NCBI GenBank assembly: GCA_027587225.1
Contig: JAPDDQ010000004.1
Coordinates: 62,001 to 126,000, forward strand
DNA length: 64,000 nucleotides
From: Solirubrobacter taibaiensis
Lineage (GTDB): Bacteria > Actinomycetota > Thermoleophilia > Solirubrobacterales > Solirubrobacteraceae
Direction of reading: 5' to 3'
Made by a program: the position numbers and the translations under genes. A model generated the notes under the pieces. That model had not been told where the DNA came from, ran no database searches, and saw nothing but the letters and a program-made list of their open reading frames with translations. Each line of letters begins with the position of its first letter. Within the stretch, counting starts at the first letter, position 1. Below are positions 16,462-25,448 of this stretch, in pieces.

Positions 16462-17475
16462 CTAGGGCCGGACGACCGCCGGCGAATCGGCGGCCGTCAG
16501 CCACTGAACCGGCTCGCCGCTGCCGTCGGCGCTGACCATCCACGTGGTCTCGCCCTCGCGGTAGAGCAGGTGCTCGTCGTCGAGCCACTCGACCTGGTCG
16601 TCGAGCGGGCGCAGCTCGGACAGCTGCGTCTCCTGCATCGTCTCGAGGTCCAGCACGCTGAAGCGCCAGATCGTCGGGTTCTTGCCGACCGCCTTCTTGT
16701 ACCCGAGGCGCGTGCCGTCAGGCGACAGCGACGGGCACTCGACGTTCTCGTGGATCGTCTCTGCACGCCTGGCCTTGATCGAGCCGCGGATCAGCCACGT
16801 CTTGTTCGAATGCGCGACCGTGGCGTAGAACGTGTCGCCGTCGTCGGCGAAGGTCAGACCCCAGTAGTTGCGGTCGCGATGGTTGATGCGCTTGTCGCCG
16901 TCGTAGACCTGGAAATCCTTCTCGAGATCACCTACGACCTCGCCCGTCTGCAGGTCGAGAATCGTCGCCGCGGTCGAGAACTGACCGGGCTGCGCGTACG
17001 AGTGCCCGGTCAGGAACGCCGTCACCCCACCCCAGCGGCCGTCAGGCGAGATGCGTGAGCGGGACGGCACGCCGGCGACCGTGAACCGACGCACCTCGTG
17101 CATCTTCGCGTCGAGCTGAATCACCGGGAAGGTCGTGGCGCCCGCGCGCGCGAGGCACAGGCCCGTGCCGGCGCGGAACGTCACGCGCTCGCACGACGGG
17201 CCGGCCAGAACCGGCTCGCCGGGCCCTTCCGCCGTCAACGGGGCGACGGCGAAACGGCCGTAGTTGGCGGGGTGCTTGCGGTCGAGCGTCCGGAAGGCCA
17301 CGAACGGCTGCCCGCTCTCCAACACGCTCTCCGCCTGTGGGCGTGCGGCGGCGACCGCCCGCTCACTCTTGGCCTCCTTCTCGTTGGCACCGCGCACCGC
17401 CGTCACCGCGAAGGCGGCGGCGGCGATCACGCACGTGAGCGAGAGCGCGACGAAGACAAGGGCGCGGCTACGCAT
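16462..17475 (-). CDS. Exported TolB/WD40-like beta-propeller protein
   Basis: 337-aa protein with an N-terminal membrane anchor or signal (LVFVALSLTCVIAAAAFAVTAV) and a body of repeating four-strand units with SRISPDGRWGG, LTFADDGDTFYAT and CPSLSPDGTRLGYKK, the 'SPDG' signature of TolB-type propellers. No enzymatic residue recognised; probably a cell-surface binding or scaffold protein. It overlaps the end of the MFS gene by 8 nt, so the two are translated together and may act jointly. Confidence 0.65.
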   Translation of the reverse strand: MRSRALVFVALSLTCVIAAAAFAVTAVRGANEKEAKSERAVAAARPQAESVLESGQPFVAFRTLDRKHPANYGRFAVAPLTAEGPGEPVLAGPSCERVTFRAGTGLCLARAGATTFPVIQLDAKMHEVRRFTVAGVPSRSRISPDGRWGGVTAFLTGHSYAQPGQFSTAATILDLQTGEVVGDLEKDFQVYDGDKRINHRDRNYWGLTFADDGDTFYATVAHSNKTWLIRGSIKARRAETIHENVECPSLSPDGTRLGYKKAVGKNPTIWRFSVLDLETMQETQLSELRPLDDQVEWLDDEHLLYREGETTWMVSADGSGEPVQWLTAADSPAVVRP

Positions 17476-18712
17476 ACGCCACCCGCAGTCCGCGCACCGC
17501 GAGCAGCATCGCGGCGACCAGGCCGGAGGCGAACAGGATGAGCGCGACCTCGACCCCGAGCCACGTCCAGAGCACGCCGAACAGGACCGACGCGAACAGT
17601 CGCGCGATGCTCGTCGATGTGCCCAAGAGCGCGAGCCCGCTGCCGCGAAGCTCCTCGGGAAGGTGCTTGCTGCCCATCGCCATCAACACACCATCGGTCG
17701 CGGCGTAGTAGGTGCCGAGCAGCGCGAGCACGACGATGAGCGAGGGCCAGCCGGAACTCGGCAGCATCAGGACGCAGTAGACCGCGAGCAGCGCCACGTA
17801 GCCGCCCACCAAGACCTTGCCACGCCCCCAGCGGTCGGCGATCCGCCCGAACGGCGCCGCGAGCAGCATGAACAGGAGCGCCGTCCCGGTGGCCAGCAGC
17901 GGGAAGACGGCGTTGGAGAAGTCGACCTGCTCGCGCAGCGTGAGGTAGATGAACCCGTCGCTCGCTGTAGCCAGCCCCAGCGCGCCGCCCGCGATCGCGA
18001 GCGCGCGGAACTCCTTGCCCTTCAGCAGGCCGAAGGCCGCCTTGAGATCGACCTGCTCGACCTCCTCCGCGACCGGGCGCCGGCGCCGCGGCTCCCGGAC
18101 GAGCAGCGCGATCACCAGGAAGCCGAGCAGCCCGATGAAGAACGAGACCATGAACAGCGAGCTGAAGGCGTCCGGCGCGGCGGCGAGCAGTGCGAAGGCC
18201 AGGATCGGGCCGATCATCGCGCCCGCGGTGTCCATCGCGCGGTGCACCCCGAACGCGAGCCCCAGTTCCCGCTCGGGAGCGGTGAGCGAGATCATCGCGT
18301 CCCGCGGAGCGGTGCGGATGCCTTTGCCGGTGCGGTCGAGCAGGATGATCGCGCTGAGCGCGCCCAGTGCAGATCCGACCATCGCCAGCGCGAGCTTGCA
18401 CAGCGCCGACAGCCCGTAGCCGACCGTCGCGACCACCTTGTGGCGCCCGAGCTTGTCGCCCAGGAACCCCGACCCGAGCCGCACGATGGCGCTCGCGCCC
18501 TGGTAGAGCCCGTCGACGAGACCGTATTGGAGCGGCGAGAATCCGAGGGTGGCGACGAGGTACAGCGGCAGGATCGCCGACACCATCTCCGAGGAGATGT
18601 CCGTCAGCAGCGAACAGGTGCCGAGGAGCAGCACAGTGCCCCCCACCCGCTGCTTGAGCCGCCCAGCCCCCAGGTTGCGCTTCAGCGCAGTCGTGCTCTG
18701 GAGGCCGTACAT
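17468..18712 (-). CDS. MFS transporter
   Basis: 414-aa major facilitator with about 12 membrane segments. The cytoplasmic loop 2-3 motif appears as GSGFLGDKLGRHKVV and its pseudo-repeat as APFGRIADRWGRGKVL; RTGKGIRTAPRDAMIS follows helix 4. The last motif is shared with a family of putative efflux or sugar/phosphate carriers, but substrate cannot be told. The N terminus is cytosolic and basic. ATG 18712 follows a TAGCGT box by 9 nt. Confidence 0.85.
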   Translation of the reverse strand: MYGLQSTTALKRNLGAGRLKQRVGGTVLLLGTCSLLTDISSEMVSAILPLYLVATLGFSPLQYGLVDGLYQGASAIVRLGSGFLGDKLGRHKVVATVGYGLSALCKLALAMVGSALGALSAIILLDRTGKGIRTAPRDAMISLTAPERELGLAFGVHRAMDTAGAMIGPILAFALLAAAPDAFSSLFMVSFFIGLLGFLVIALLVREPRRRRPVAEEVEQVDLKAAFGLLKGKEFRALAIAGGALGLATASDGFIYLTLREQVDFSNAVFPLLATGTALLFMLLAAPFGRIADRWGRGKVLVGGYVALLAVYCVLMLPSSGWPSLIVVLALLGTYYAATDGVLMAMGSKHLPEELRGSGLALLGTSTSIARLFASVLFGVLWTWLGVEVALILFASGLVAAMLLAVRGLRVAYA

Positions 18713-18721
18713 GCCACGCGA

Positions 18722-18727
18722 ACGCTA
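18722..18727 (-). promoter_or_regulatory. -10 box (TAGCGT) of the MFS gene
   Basis: TAGCGT on the minus strand, 9 nt before ATG 18712; no ribosome binding site is visible. Confidence 0.4.
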
Positions 18728-18780
18728 CGGGCGCGGGGCGCGGCTGTCCTCGCCGTTCGACTAGGAAAGCGTTGCCTGAG

Positions 18781-19437
<657 letters not shown>

Positions 19438-19666
19438 CGTCTCTTCGGTCTTGTCGTCCTTGTCAATCACTGTTCGGAACCTCCGGGTCCGTGCTGGCCG
19501 AATGGTACGTATGTCATCGGCCGCCGTGGGGGAATTTTCTGCCCACGGGGGGTCGGATATCCGTTTAGTGGGGTATTGAAGCCCCCCACGAGCGGCAGAA
19601 ACGAGCCCGTCGCACCCGGGCGAAGACCACCTTCCACGACCTAGGTCTAGCCGCGAGGCTAGTCCC
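19438..19666. promoter_or_regulatory. Intergenic control region at the head of the glycan island
   Basis: 229 bp between the divergent response regulator and the first island gene. It contains a perfect 10-bp palindrome GACCTAGGTC (19638-19647) directly joined to a stem-loop CTAGCC-GCGA-GGCTAG (19647-19662) that ends 4 nt before the GTG at 19667. It also holds runs of G and C (around 19528 and 19580) that could pair. No gene is seen. Confidence 0.4.
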
Positions 19667-19954
19667 GTGTCCAACCGGCGAGGTGACTACGGGGTGCGCA
19701 ACAGCTTGCGTGAGTTGCGTGAATCCCAGGATGTGGATCAGACGCTGCAGAACCTGCTGCGCGCTCTGACCCTGAACCTCGAGCTGCGTGCCCGCTACCG
19801 CGTGTTCGAGTTCGAGGCCAATCAGGACGGCCACCCCGAGACCGCCCGCCTGTTCCGTGACCTCCGCGAGGCGGAGGGTGAGCAGATCGCCGAGCTGATG
19901 GAGGGCCTGCGTGCCCGCCTCGGTACGGACGCGACAACTGAGGGAATCGCATGA
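19667..19954 (+). CDS. Small helical protein, rubrerythrin-like pattern
   Basis: 95-aa soluble protein, not firmly recognised. Predicted mostly helical. The second half (YRVFEFEANQDGHPETARLFRDLREAEGEQIAELM) recalls the ferritin-like pattern in which a helix with Glu is followed by 'G-xPE-xA-x-LF-x-x-L-x-x-x-E', but the iron-ligand His is replaced by Gln. GTG 19667 is the only reasonable start. Its stop precedes the dehydrogenase start by 20 nt and the two share the promoter region, so a regulatory or accessory role in the island is possible but speculative. Confidence 0.55.
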   Translation: MSNRRGDYGVRNSLRELRESQDVDQTLQNLLRALTLNLELRARYRVFEFEANQDGHPETARLFRDLREAEGEQIAELMEGLRARLGTDATTEGIA

Positions 19955-19974
19955 GTCACCGTCAAGGAGGAAGC

Positions 19975-21276
19975 ATGACCATCGGCATCGTTGGACTTGG
20001 CTACGTCGGCCTTCCGCTGGCCGTCGCGTTCGCCGAGGCCGGCGAGCGAGTGATCGGCGTCGATACGAGCGTGACCAAGGTCGCCTCGATCCGTCGCGGA
20101 GAGTCCTACATCGAGGACATCCCGTCGGAGCAGCTCGCCGCCGTCCGCCCGCAGCTGGAGGCCACCACGCGCACCTCGCGCCTGGCGCTCGCCGACGCCA
20201 TCATCATCGCGGTCCCGACCCCCCTGACGGCGAACCGCGAGCCGGACCTCGGCCCGCTCCTGGCCGCCGCCCAGTCCGTCGCGGACGTGCTCCAGGCCGG
20301 CCAGCTCGTCGTCCTCGAGTCCACCACGTACCCGGGCACGACGCGTGAGCGTCTGCTCCCGATCCTCGAGGAGACCGGCCTTCAGGCCGGCGTGGACTTC
20401 CACCTCGCGTTCTCCCCCGAGCGCGTCGATCCGGGCAACGAGAAGTTCGCGCTCGCCAACACGCCGAAGATCATCGGCGGCCTCACGCCCGCCTGCGCCG
20501 CGAAGGCCGAGGGCCTGTACGGCAAGGTCTGCGAGTCGATCGTCCCGGTCTCGACCCCTGAGGTCGCCGAGATGGCGAAGCTGCTCGAGAACATCTTCCG
20601 CAGCGTGAACATCGCGCTCGTGAACGAGCTCGGCATGCTCGCCGAGCGCATGGGCGTCGACATCTACGAGGTCATCGACGCCGCCGCGACCAAGCCGTTC
20701 GGCTACATGCGCTTCGAGCCGGGCCCTGGCATGGGTGGCCACTGCCTCCCCGTCGACCCGTTCTACCTGTCCTGGAAGGCCCGCGAGTACGACTTCTCGA
20801 CCGAGTTCATCGAGCTCGCCGGCAAGGTCAACCAGAACATGCCGTACGTCTGCGTCGAGCGCGCCGAGCGCACGCTCAACGCCAACGGCAAGGCCGTCAT
20901 GGGCTCCAAGATCGCGATCCTCGGCGTGGCCTACAAGCCGTCCGTCGGTGACATCCGCGAGTCGCCGTCCCTGAAGATCATCGAGCGTCTGCAGTCGCTC
21001 GGCGGCGAGGTCGTCTACCACGACGAGTTCGTCCCGGAGCTGCCGAAGTTCGGCCTCACCAACACGTCCCTCGAGGACGCTCTCGACGGCGCGGATGTCG
21101 CGCTGATCGTCACCGCCCACCCGGGCATCGATCACCACGCCGTGGCGGCCCAGCTGCCGACGGTCGACTACCGCGGAGTCACCCGCACCACACGAGCGGC
21201 AGCGAGGCCGCCCATGGAAATGGCAGTCCTGCCCCAGCGGGATGTCGAGCTCGAGCCCACGGAGGTGGCGGCATGA
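19975..21276 (+). CDS. UDP-sugar dehydrogenase (nucleotide-sugar dehydrogenase family)
   Basis: 433-aa NAD-dependent dehydrogenase oxidising a UDP-hexose to the uronic acid. Rossmann GLGYVGLPLA at the N terminus, VPTPLT and SPERVDPGN mid-protein, and catalytic Cys257 in GGHCLPVDPFYL. The pattern suits the UDP-GlcNAc/UDP-ManNAc (WbpA/WecC) branch as well as UDP-Glc dehydrogenase. ATG 19975 is chosen because AAGGAGG lies 4 nt before it; an upstream ATG at 19951 lacks this. It ends in ATGA overlap with the response regulator, tying regulator and enzyme in one operon. Confidence 0.9.
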   Translation: MTIGIVGLGYVGLPLAVAFAEAGERVIGVDTSVTKVASIRRGESYIEDIPSEQLAAVRPQLEATTRTSRLALADAIIIAVPTPLTANREPDLGPLLAAAQSVADVLQAGQLVVLESTTYPGTTRERLLPILEETGLQAGVDFHLAFSPERVDPGNEKFALANTPKIIGGLTPACAAKAEGLYGKVCESIVPVSTPEVAEMAKLLENIFRSVNIALVNELGMLAERMGVDIYEVIDAAATKPFGYMRFEPGPGMGGHCLPVDPFYLSWKAREYDFSTEFIELAGKVNQNMPYVCVERAERTLNANGKAVMGSKIAILGVAYKPSVGDIRESPSLKIIERLQSLGGEVVYHDEFVPELPKFGLTNTSLEDALDGADVALIVTAHPGIDHHAVAAQLPTVDYRGVTRTTRAAARPPMEMAVLPQRDVELEPTEVAA

Positions 21277-21902
21277 AGCGTCTTATGATTGTGGCGGACC
21301 ATTCGTTCGTCGTCCAGGCCATCCGCCTGGCCCTGCGCCAGACCGCCGGCTTCCAGGTCGTCGGCTTCTTCGACGGCCGCGGCTCGGTGCGCAACGCGCT
21401 GACCGAGCTCAAGCCGGACGTCGTCCTCGTGGACGACATGCAGGAGACCGAGAACGCCCTCGACCGTCTGCGTGAGATCGCCGAGCTGGCCCCCCAGGCC
21501 AAGTCGCTGATGCTGACGCTGCAGATGGACTCCGAGTGGCTGGAGCAGGCGTTCGACGCCGGCGCCCAGGCCGTGGTCTCCAAGACCGTGCACCCCGTCT
21601 CGCTCGGCACGCTGCTGCGTGAGATCTCCCACGGCAACGTCGTGCACCGCTTCGAGAAGCGTCCGGTCGCCGCGGTCCAGGAGGACTGCCCGCTGACCGA
21701 CCGCGAGCTCGAGATCCTTCAGCTCGTGGCCGAGGGCCACACGAACGGCCGCATCGCGCGCGAGCTGTGGGTGACCGAGCAGACGGTGAAGTTCCACCTC
21801 TCGAACACGTACCGCAAGCTCGGCGTCGGCAACCGCACCGAGGCCAGCCGCTACGCGCACCTGCACAACCTGACCGCGCCGCGCGAGCGGCTCGCGTCCT
21901 AA
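21273..21902 (+). CDS. LuxR-type response regulator within the glycan operon
   Basis: 209-aa regulator with a receiver-like domain (residues 1 to about 118) and a LuxR DNA-binding domain (CPLTDRELEILQLVAEGHTNGRIARELWVTEQTVKFHLSNTYRKL in outline). The acidic pocket is partly degenerate: VADHS carries one Asp where DD is usual. VLVDDM still offers the phospho-acceptor, with Thr in LMLT and Lys in VVSKTV. It may be an atypical, phosphorylation-independent receiver. It is translationally coupled to the dehydrogenase upstream, and no kinase is nearby. Confidence 0.85.
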   Translation: MKRLMIVADHSFVVQAIRLALRQTAGFQVVGFFDGRGSVRNALTELKPDVVLVDDMQETENALDRLREIAELAPQAKSLMLTLQMDSEWLEQAFDAGAQAVVSKTVHPVSLGTLLREISHGNVVHRFEKRPVAAVQEDCPLTDRELEILQLVAEGHTNGRIARELWVTEQTVKFHLSNTYRKLGVGNRTEASRYAHLHNLTAPRERLAS

Positions 21903-21925
21903 GTCACTCCCAAGCGAGAACGAAC

Positions 21926-23401
21926 ATGTCGGTGGAGGCAGAACCGCTCAGCGGCGGGAGCGCTGCTCTGCGCCTGTCGAACTCCCGTGCGGCCCGCGCA
22001 CGGGGGTTCGGCCGCGGGCGAGTGTGGGCGTTGCTGATGGTCGACATCGTCTCTGTCTGGCTTGCCCTGGCGGGCACGTACCTGGCCGCGGAGCAGATCG
22101 GCAGCAAGCCCGCAGTCGTCGCGCCCGGCGCAGTGCTGGCCGTGATGGCGCTCGTGCTCACGCTCGCGTGGCCCGGGGTCTTCATGGCGTACGGGCTCTA
22201 CGAGCGTCAGACGCGTGCGATCGCGCCGCGCAGCCTGGACGAGATCCTGGATCTCTTCCACGCGCTGCTCGCGGGTTCGCTCGCGTTGCTGGTGATCGAC
22301 CAGGGGACCAAGTGGGCCTTCGATTGGGCGGTCTACTCGCCGCTCGAGGCCGCGATGTTCCTGGCCGTCGCCCTCGCTCTGGTTCCGCTCGGGCGCACGT
22401 GCGTGCGGACGTGGGTACTGCCGAACGTGCTGCGCCCGCGGCGCGCGCTGATCGTCGGCGCCGGCCCGGAGGGCCGCACCGTCCAGCGTAAGCTCGAAGC
22501 GCACCCGGAGTTCAGCCTCCAGGTGATCGGCTTCGTCGACGACGAGCGCGACAAGGACGTCCTCGGCACTCACGAGGACCTGCCGCGCCTTATCGACACG
22601 CTCGAGGTGGAGTGGGTCGTCGTCGCGACGTCCGAGCCCACCAACGAGTTGCTTAACCTCATGCGTGAGGTCCGCCGCCCGGACGTGCACCTCTCGATCG
22701 TTCCGTCCTACTCCGAGCTGTTCGCCTCCAACGCATCGATCGAGGAGCTCGAGGGCATCCCGATCGTGAGCCTGCCGCCGATGCGCCTCTCGCGCAGCGT
22801 GCGAACGGTCAAGCGCGCGATCGACATGTTCGCGTCCGGCCTGGGCCTGCTCGTGCTCTCGCCGCTGCTCGCGGCGGTCGCGCTCGCGATCCGGCTCGAC
22901 TCGCCGGGCCCGATCTTCTTCCGCCAGAAGCGCCACGGTCGCGGCGGAAGCGTGTTCGAGATCATGAAATTCCGTTCAATGGTCCAGGACGCTGAAGCGC
23001 AGAGGCACGACATTGGTCACCTGAACGAGATGGAGGGCTCCGGCCCGCTCTTCAAGATGGCCAACGATCCCCGAATCACCAAAGTCGGCGCCTTCATTCG
23101 CAAGACGTCACTCGATGAGCTCCCGCAGCTGTGGAACGTGCTGCGCGGCGAGATGTCGCTCGTCGGCCCGCGTCCGTTTGTCATCCACGAGTCCGAGCAG
23201 ATCACGGGCTGGGCCGGCCGCCGGCTGGACACCACGCCCGGCATCACCGGCCTCTGGCAGATCATGGGCCGCAACGACATCCCGTTCGACGAGATGGTCA
23301 AGCTCGACTACGTCTACGTCACCAATTGGTCCCTGTGGTGGGACATCAAGATCCTGCTACGGACGATCCCGACGGTGCTCGGGCGGAAGGGTGCTTACTG
23401 A
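21926..23401 (+). CDS. Polyprenyl-phosphate sugar-1-phosphate transferase (glycan initiation)
   Basis: 491-aa membrane enzyme of the WbaP/ExoY polyprenyl glycosylphosphotransferase family, which loads the first sugar phosphate on undecaprenyl phosphate. N-terminal four membrane segments and a CoA-binding-like Rossmann domain ([15 protein letters not shown]) precede the catalytic bacterial-transferase domain with [58 protein letters not shown] and GITGLWQ. ATG 21926 follows GCGAGAA. It ends in a TGATG overlap with the GT2 gene. Confidence 0.95.
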   Translation: MSVEAEPLSGGSAALRLSNSRAARARGFGRGRVWALLMVDIVSVWLALAGTYLAAEQIGSKPAVVAPGAVLAVMALVLTLAWPGVFMAYGLYERQTRAIAPRSLDEILDLFHALLAGSLALLVIDQGTKWAFDWAVYSPLEAAMFLAVALALVPLGRTCVRTWVLPNVLRPRRALIVGAGPEGRTVQRKLEAHPEFSLQVIGFVDDERDKDVLGTHEDLPRLIDTLEVEWVVVATSEPTNELLNLMREVRRPDVHLSIVPSYSELFASNASIEELEGIPIVSLPPMRLSRSVRTVKRAIDMFASGLGLLVLSPLLAAVALAIRLDSPGPIFFRQKRHGRGGSVFEIMKFRSMVQDAEAQRHDIGHLNEMEGSGPLFKMANDPRITKVGAFIRKTSLDELPQLWNVLRGEMSLVGPRPFVIHESEQITGWAGRRLDTTPGITGLWQIMGRNDIPFDEMVKLDYVYVTNWSLWWDIKILLRTIPTVLGRKGAY

Positions 23402-24138
23402 TGCCCATCATCGTTGTGCCGGCCTTCAACGAGGAGGCCAACGTCCCGAACCTGCTTCGGGACCTCTCGATGCGGCGTGAGCTGTGGGAAGGTGGCCTGA
23501 TCGTCCTCGTCGACGACGGCTCCTCCGACGACACGGTCGCGGTGGCCAAGGCGCACCGCGGCGACCTGCCGCTGGTCGTGCTCGAGCAGGGCGTGAACCA
23601 GGGCCCGGGCGCGGCGTTCGACGCCGGCTTCCGCTTCGCCCTAGGCGTGGCCAAGCAGGACGACCTGATCATCACGCTCGAGTCCGACACGACGAGTGAC
23701 CTGGACGCGGTCGGCGACATGATCGCCGTCGCTTCCGAGGGCGCCGACATCGTGCTCGCCTCCCACCACGCCGGTGGGGAGCTCGCCAACGTCTCGCGCC
23801 ACCGCCGCTTCCTGTCGAAGGCCGCCTCCTCCGCGATTCGCGCGGGCGCCGGCCTAAACGCCAGCACGGTGTCCTCGTTCTTCCGCGTCTACCGCGCGGA
23901 CATGCTGCGCGCCGGCTACACCAAGCACGGCGACAACCTGATCCGTGAGCGGGGCTTCGCCTGCAAGGCCGAGCTGCTGATCAAGCTGTCGCGCATGGGC
24001 GCCCAGGTCGCCGAGGTCCCCGTGACCCTGGACTGGGCCAAGCGCGAGGGCGAGAGCAAGATGCGCGTGCTGCCGACGATGGCCGGCTACGCGCGGCTGA
24101 TGACGCGTCAGGTGGCCTCGCGACGAGGTTCCGCGTGA
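23401..24138 (+). CDS. GT2 glycosyltransferase (dolichol-phosphate-mannose-synthase-like)
   Basis: 245-aa inverting GT-A transferase without membrane segments. PAFNEEANVPNLL and VDDGSSDDT form the nucleotide-binding start, ESDTTSD replaces the usual DxD, and the C-terminal GFACKAELLIKL and KREGESKMR are typical of polyprenol-phosphate mannose/glucose synthase relatives. It could prime the GT-C enzyme at 25445 by making a polyprenyl-linked donor. Overlaps genes on both sides (TGATG, GTGA). Confidence 0.88.
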   Translation: MPIIVVPAFNEEANVPNLLRDLSMRRELWEGGLIVLVDDGSSDDTVAVAKAHRGDLPLVVLEQGVNQGPGAAFDAGFRFALGVAKQDDLIITLESDTTSDLDAVGDMIAVASEGADIVLASHHAGGELANVSRHRRFLSKAASSAIRAGAGLNASTVSSFFRVYRADMLRAGYTKHGDNLIRERGFACKAELLIKLSRMGAQVAEVPVTLDWAKREGESKMRVLPTMAGYARLMTRQVASRRGSA

Positions 24139-25448
24139 GCGTAGGCATCATCGGTGGGGGCCTCTTGGGCCTCGGGATCGCGTACGAGCTCGCGCAGAAG
24201 GGCGTGTCTGTCTCGGTGTATGAGGCGGACAAGCGTCTGGGCGGCCTCGCGGGGTCGACGAAGATCGGCGGCGTCGCCGTGGACCGCTACTACCACGCGG
24301 TCACCACGGAGGACCACAAGGTCGTGGACCTGGCGGAGTCGCTCGGGCTGAGCATCCGCTGGCGTTCGCTCGGCGTGGGCTTCTACAACGACGGCCAGCG
24401 CTGCTCGATGTCGACGCCCGTCGAGGTGCTCCGCTTCCCCGGCCTGCGGCTGGACGACAAGGCGCGCCTTGCAGCGTTCGTGCTCGCCTGCGGCCGGATC
24501 AAAGACCATGAGGCGCTCGACGAGCAGCCGGTCGAGGCGTGGGCGCGCAAGCTCTCCGGCAACCGCCTGTGGGAGCGCCTGTGGGCGCCGCTGCTGGATT
24601 CCAAGTTCGACGGCCATTACGACGACCTGCCCGCGACCTACCTGTGGTCGCGCATGCGTCGCACGGCCGGCACCCGCTCCAAGGGCGGGCGCGAGGTCAT
24701 GGGCGCGATCGAGGGCGGCTACCAGGCGCTCGTCGACCGGCTCGCCGAGCGCATCCGCTCACTTGGCGGCGAGGTCCTCACTTCCACCCCGGTCCGGCAC
24801 ATCCCGGCCTCGGCCTCCGGCCGCGCGCTGGGCGTCGTCACGGACGCCGGCCTGATCGAGCACGACACGGTCGTGACCACGCAGCTGCGCCCGAACCTCA
24901 AGGGCCTGCTCGCGGACGAGCTCGAGCGCGCGCTCGGGCCGGACCCGCTGCGCTACATGGGCATCGTCTGCCTGGTCGCGCGCGTCAAGAAGAGCGTCAG
25001 CCCGTACTACGCGATCAACATCACCGACCGTCGCGTGCCGATCACGAGCGTCGTCGAGACGACGCACGCCGTCGACCCCGCGTGGGTCGACGGCCATTTG
25101 ATCTACGTGCCCAAGTACGTGCGGTCGGACAACCCGATCCTCGACCGGTCCAGCGAGGACATCACGGACGAGTTCCTCGGCCACGTCCAGACGCTGTTCC
25201 CGGACTTCCGGCGCGAAGACGTCATCGCGAGCCAGGTGGCTCGTACCAAGATTGCTGAGCCCGTCCACGTGGCGGCCGTCGCGAACCGCATTCCGCCCGT
25301 CTTCGCTGCCCCGGGGCTCGCGGTGGCGAGCTCCGCGCGGGTGCATCCCAACATCGTGCACGGCCAGGCCATCGCCGGCGTCGCCGAGCACGTGGCGACC
25401 GAAATCGTGAAGGCGAGCCGCAACGCTGAGGTGGCGCAGGCGGCATGA
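24135..25448 (+). CDS. FAD/NAD(P)-dependent oxidoreductase, UDP-galactopyranose-mutase/amine-oxidase-like
   Basis: 437-aa flavoprotein. N-terminal dinucleotide fold GIIGGGLLGLGIAYEL with acidic YEADKRLGGLAGS, and a C-terminal FAD-binding end GLAVASSARVHPNIVHGQAIAGVAEH. Homologues lie in many glycan clusters, beside polyprenyl-linked sugar enzymes; the exact reaction is unknown. Its position between the GT2 and GT-C genes with 4-nt overlaps suggests it modifies a lipid-linked or nucleotide sugar. Confidence 0.75.
   Translation: MSVGIIGGGLLGLGIAYELAQKGVSVSVYEADKRLGGLAGSTKIGGVAVDRYYHAVTTEDHKVVDLAESLGLSIRWRSLGVGFYNDGQRCSMSTPVEVLRFPGLRLDDKARLAAFVLACGRIKDHEALDEQPVEAWARKLSGNRLWERLWAPLLDSKFDGHYDDLPATYLWSRMRRTAGTRSKGGREVMGAIEGGYQALVDRLAERIRSLGGEVLTSTPVRHIPASASGRALGVVTDAGLIEHDTVVTTQLRPNLKGLLADELERALGPDPLRYMGIVCLVARVKKSVSPYYAINITDRRVPITSVVETTHAVDPAWVDGHLIYVPKYVRSDNPILDRSSEDITDEFLGHVQTLFPDFRREDVIASQVARTKIAEPVHVAAVANRIPPVFAAPGLAVASSARVHPNIVHGQAIAGVAEHVATEIVKASRNAEVAQAA

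Noticed and set aside
19667-19954. Functional ferritin or rubrerythrin
   Set aside because: Too short for a four-helix diiron bundle and lacks the His ligand; left as a pattern similarity only.
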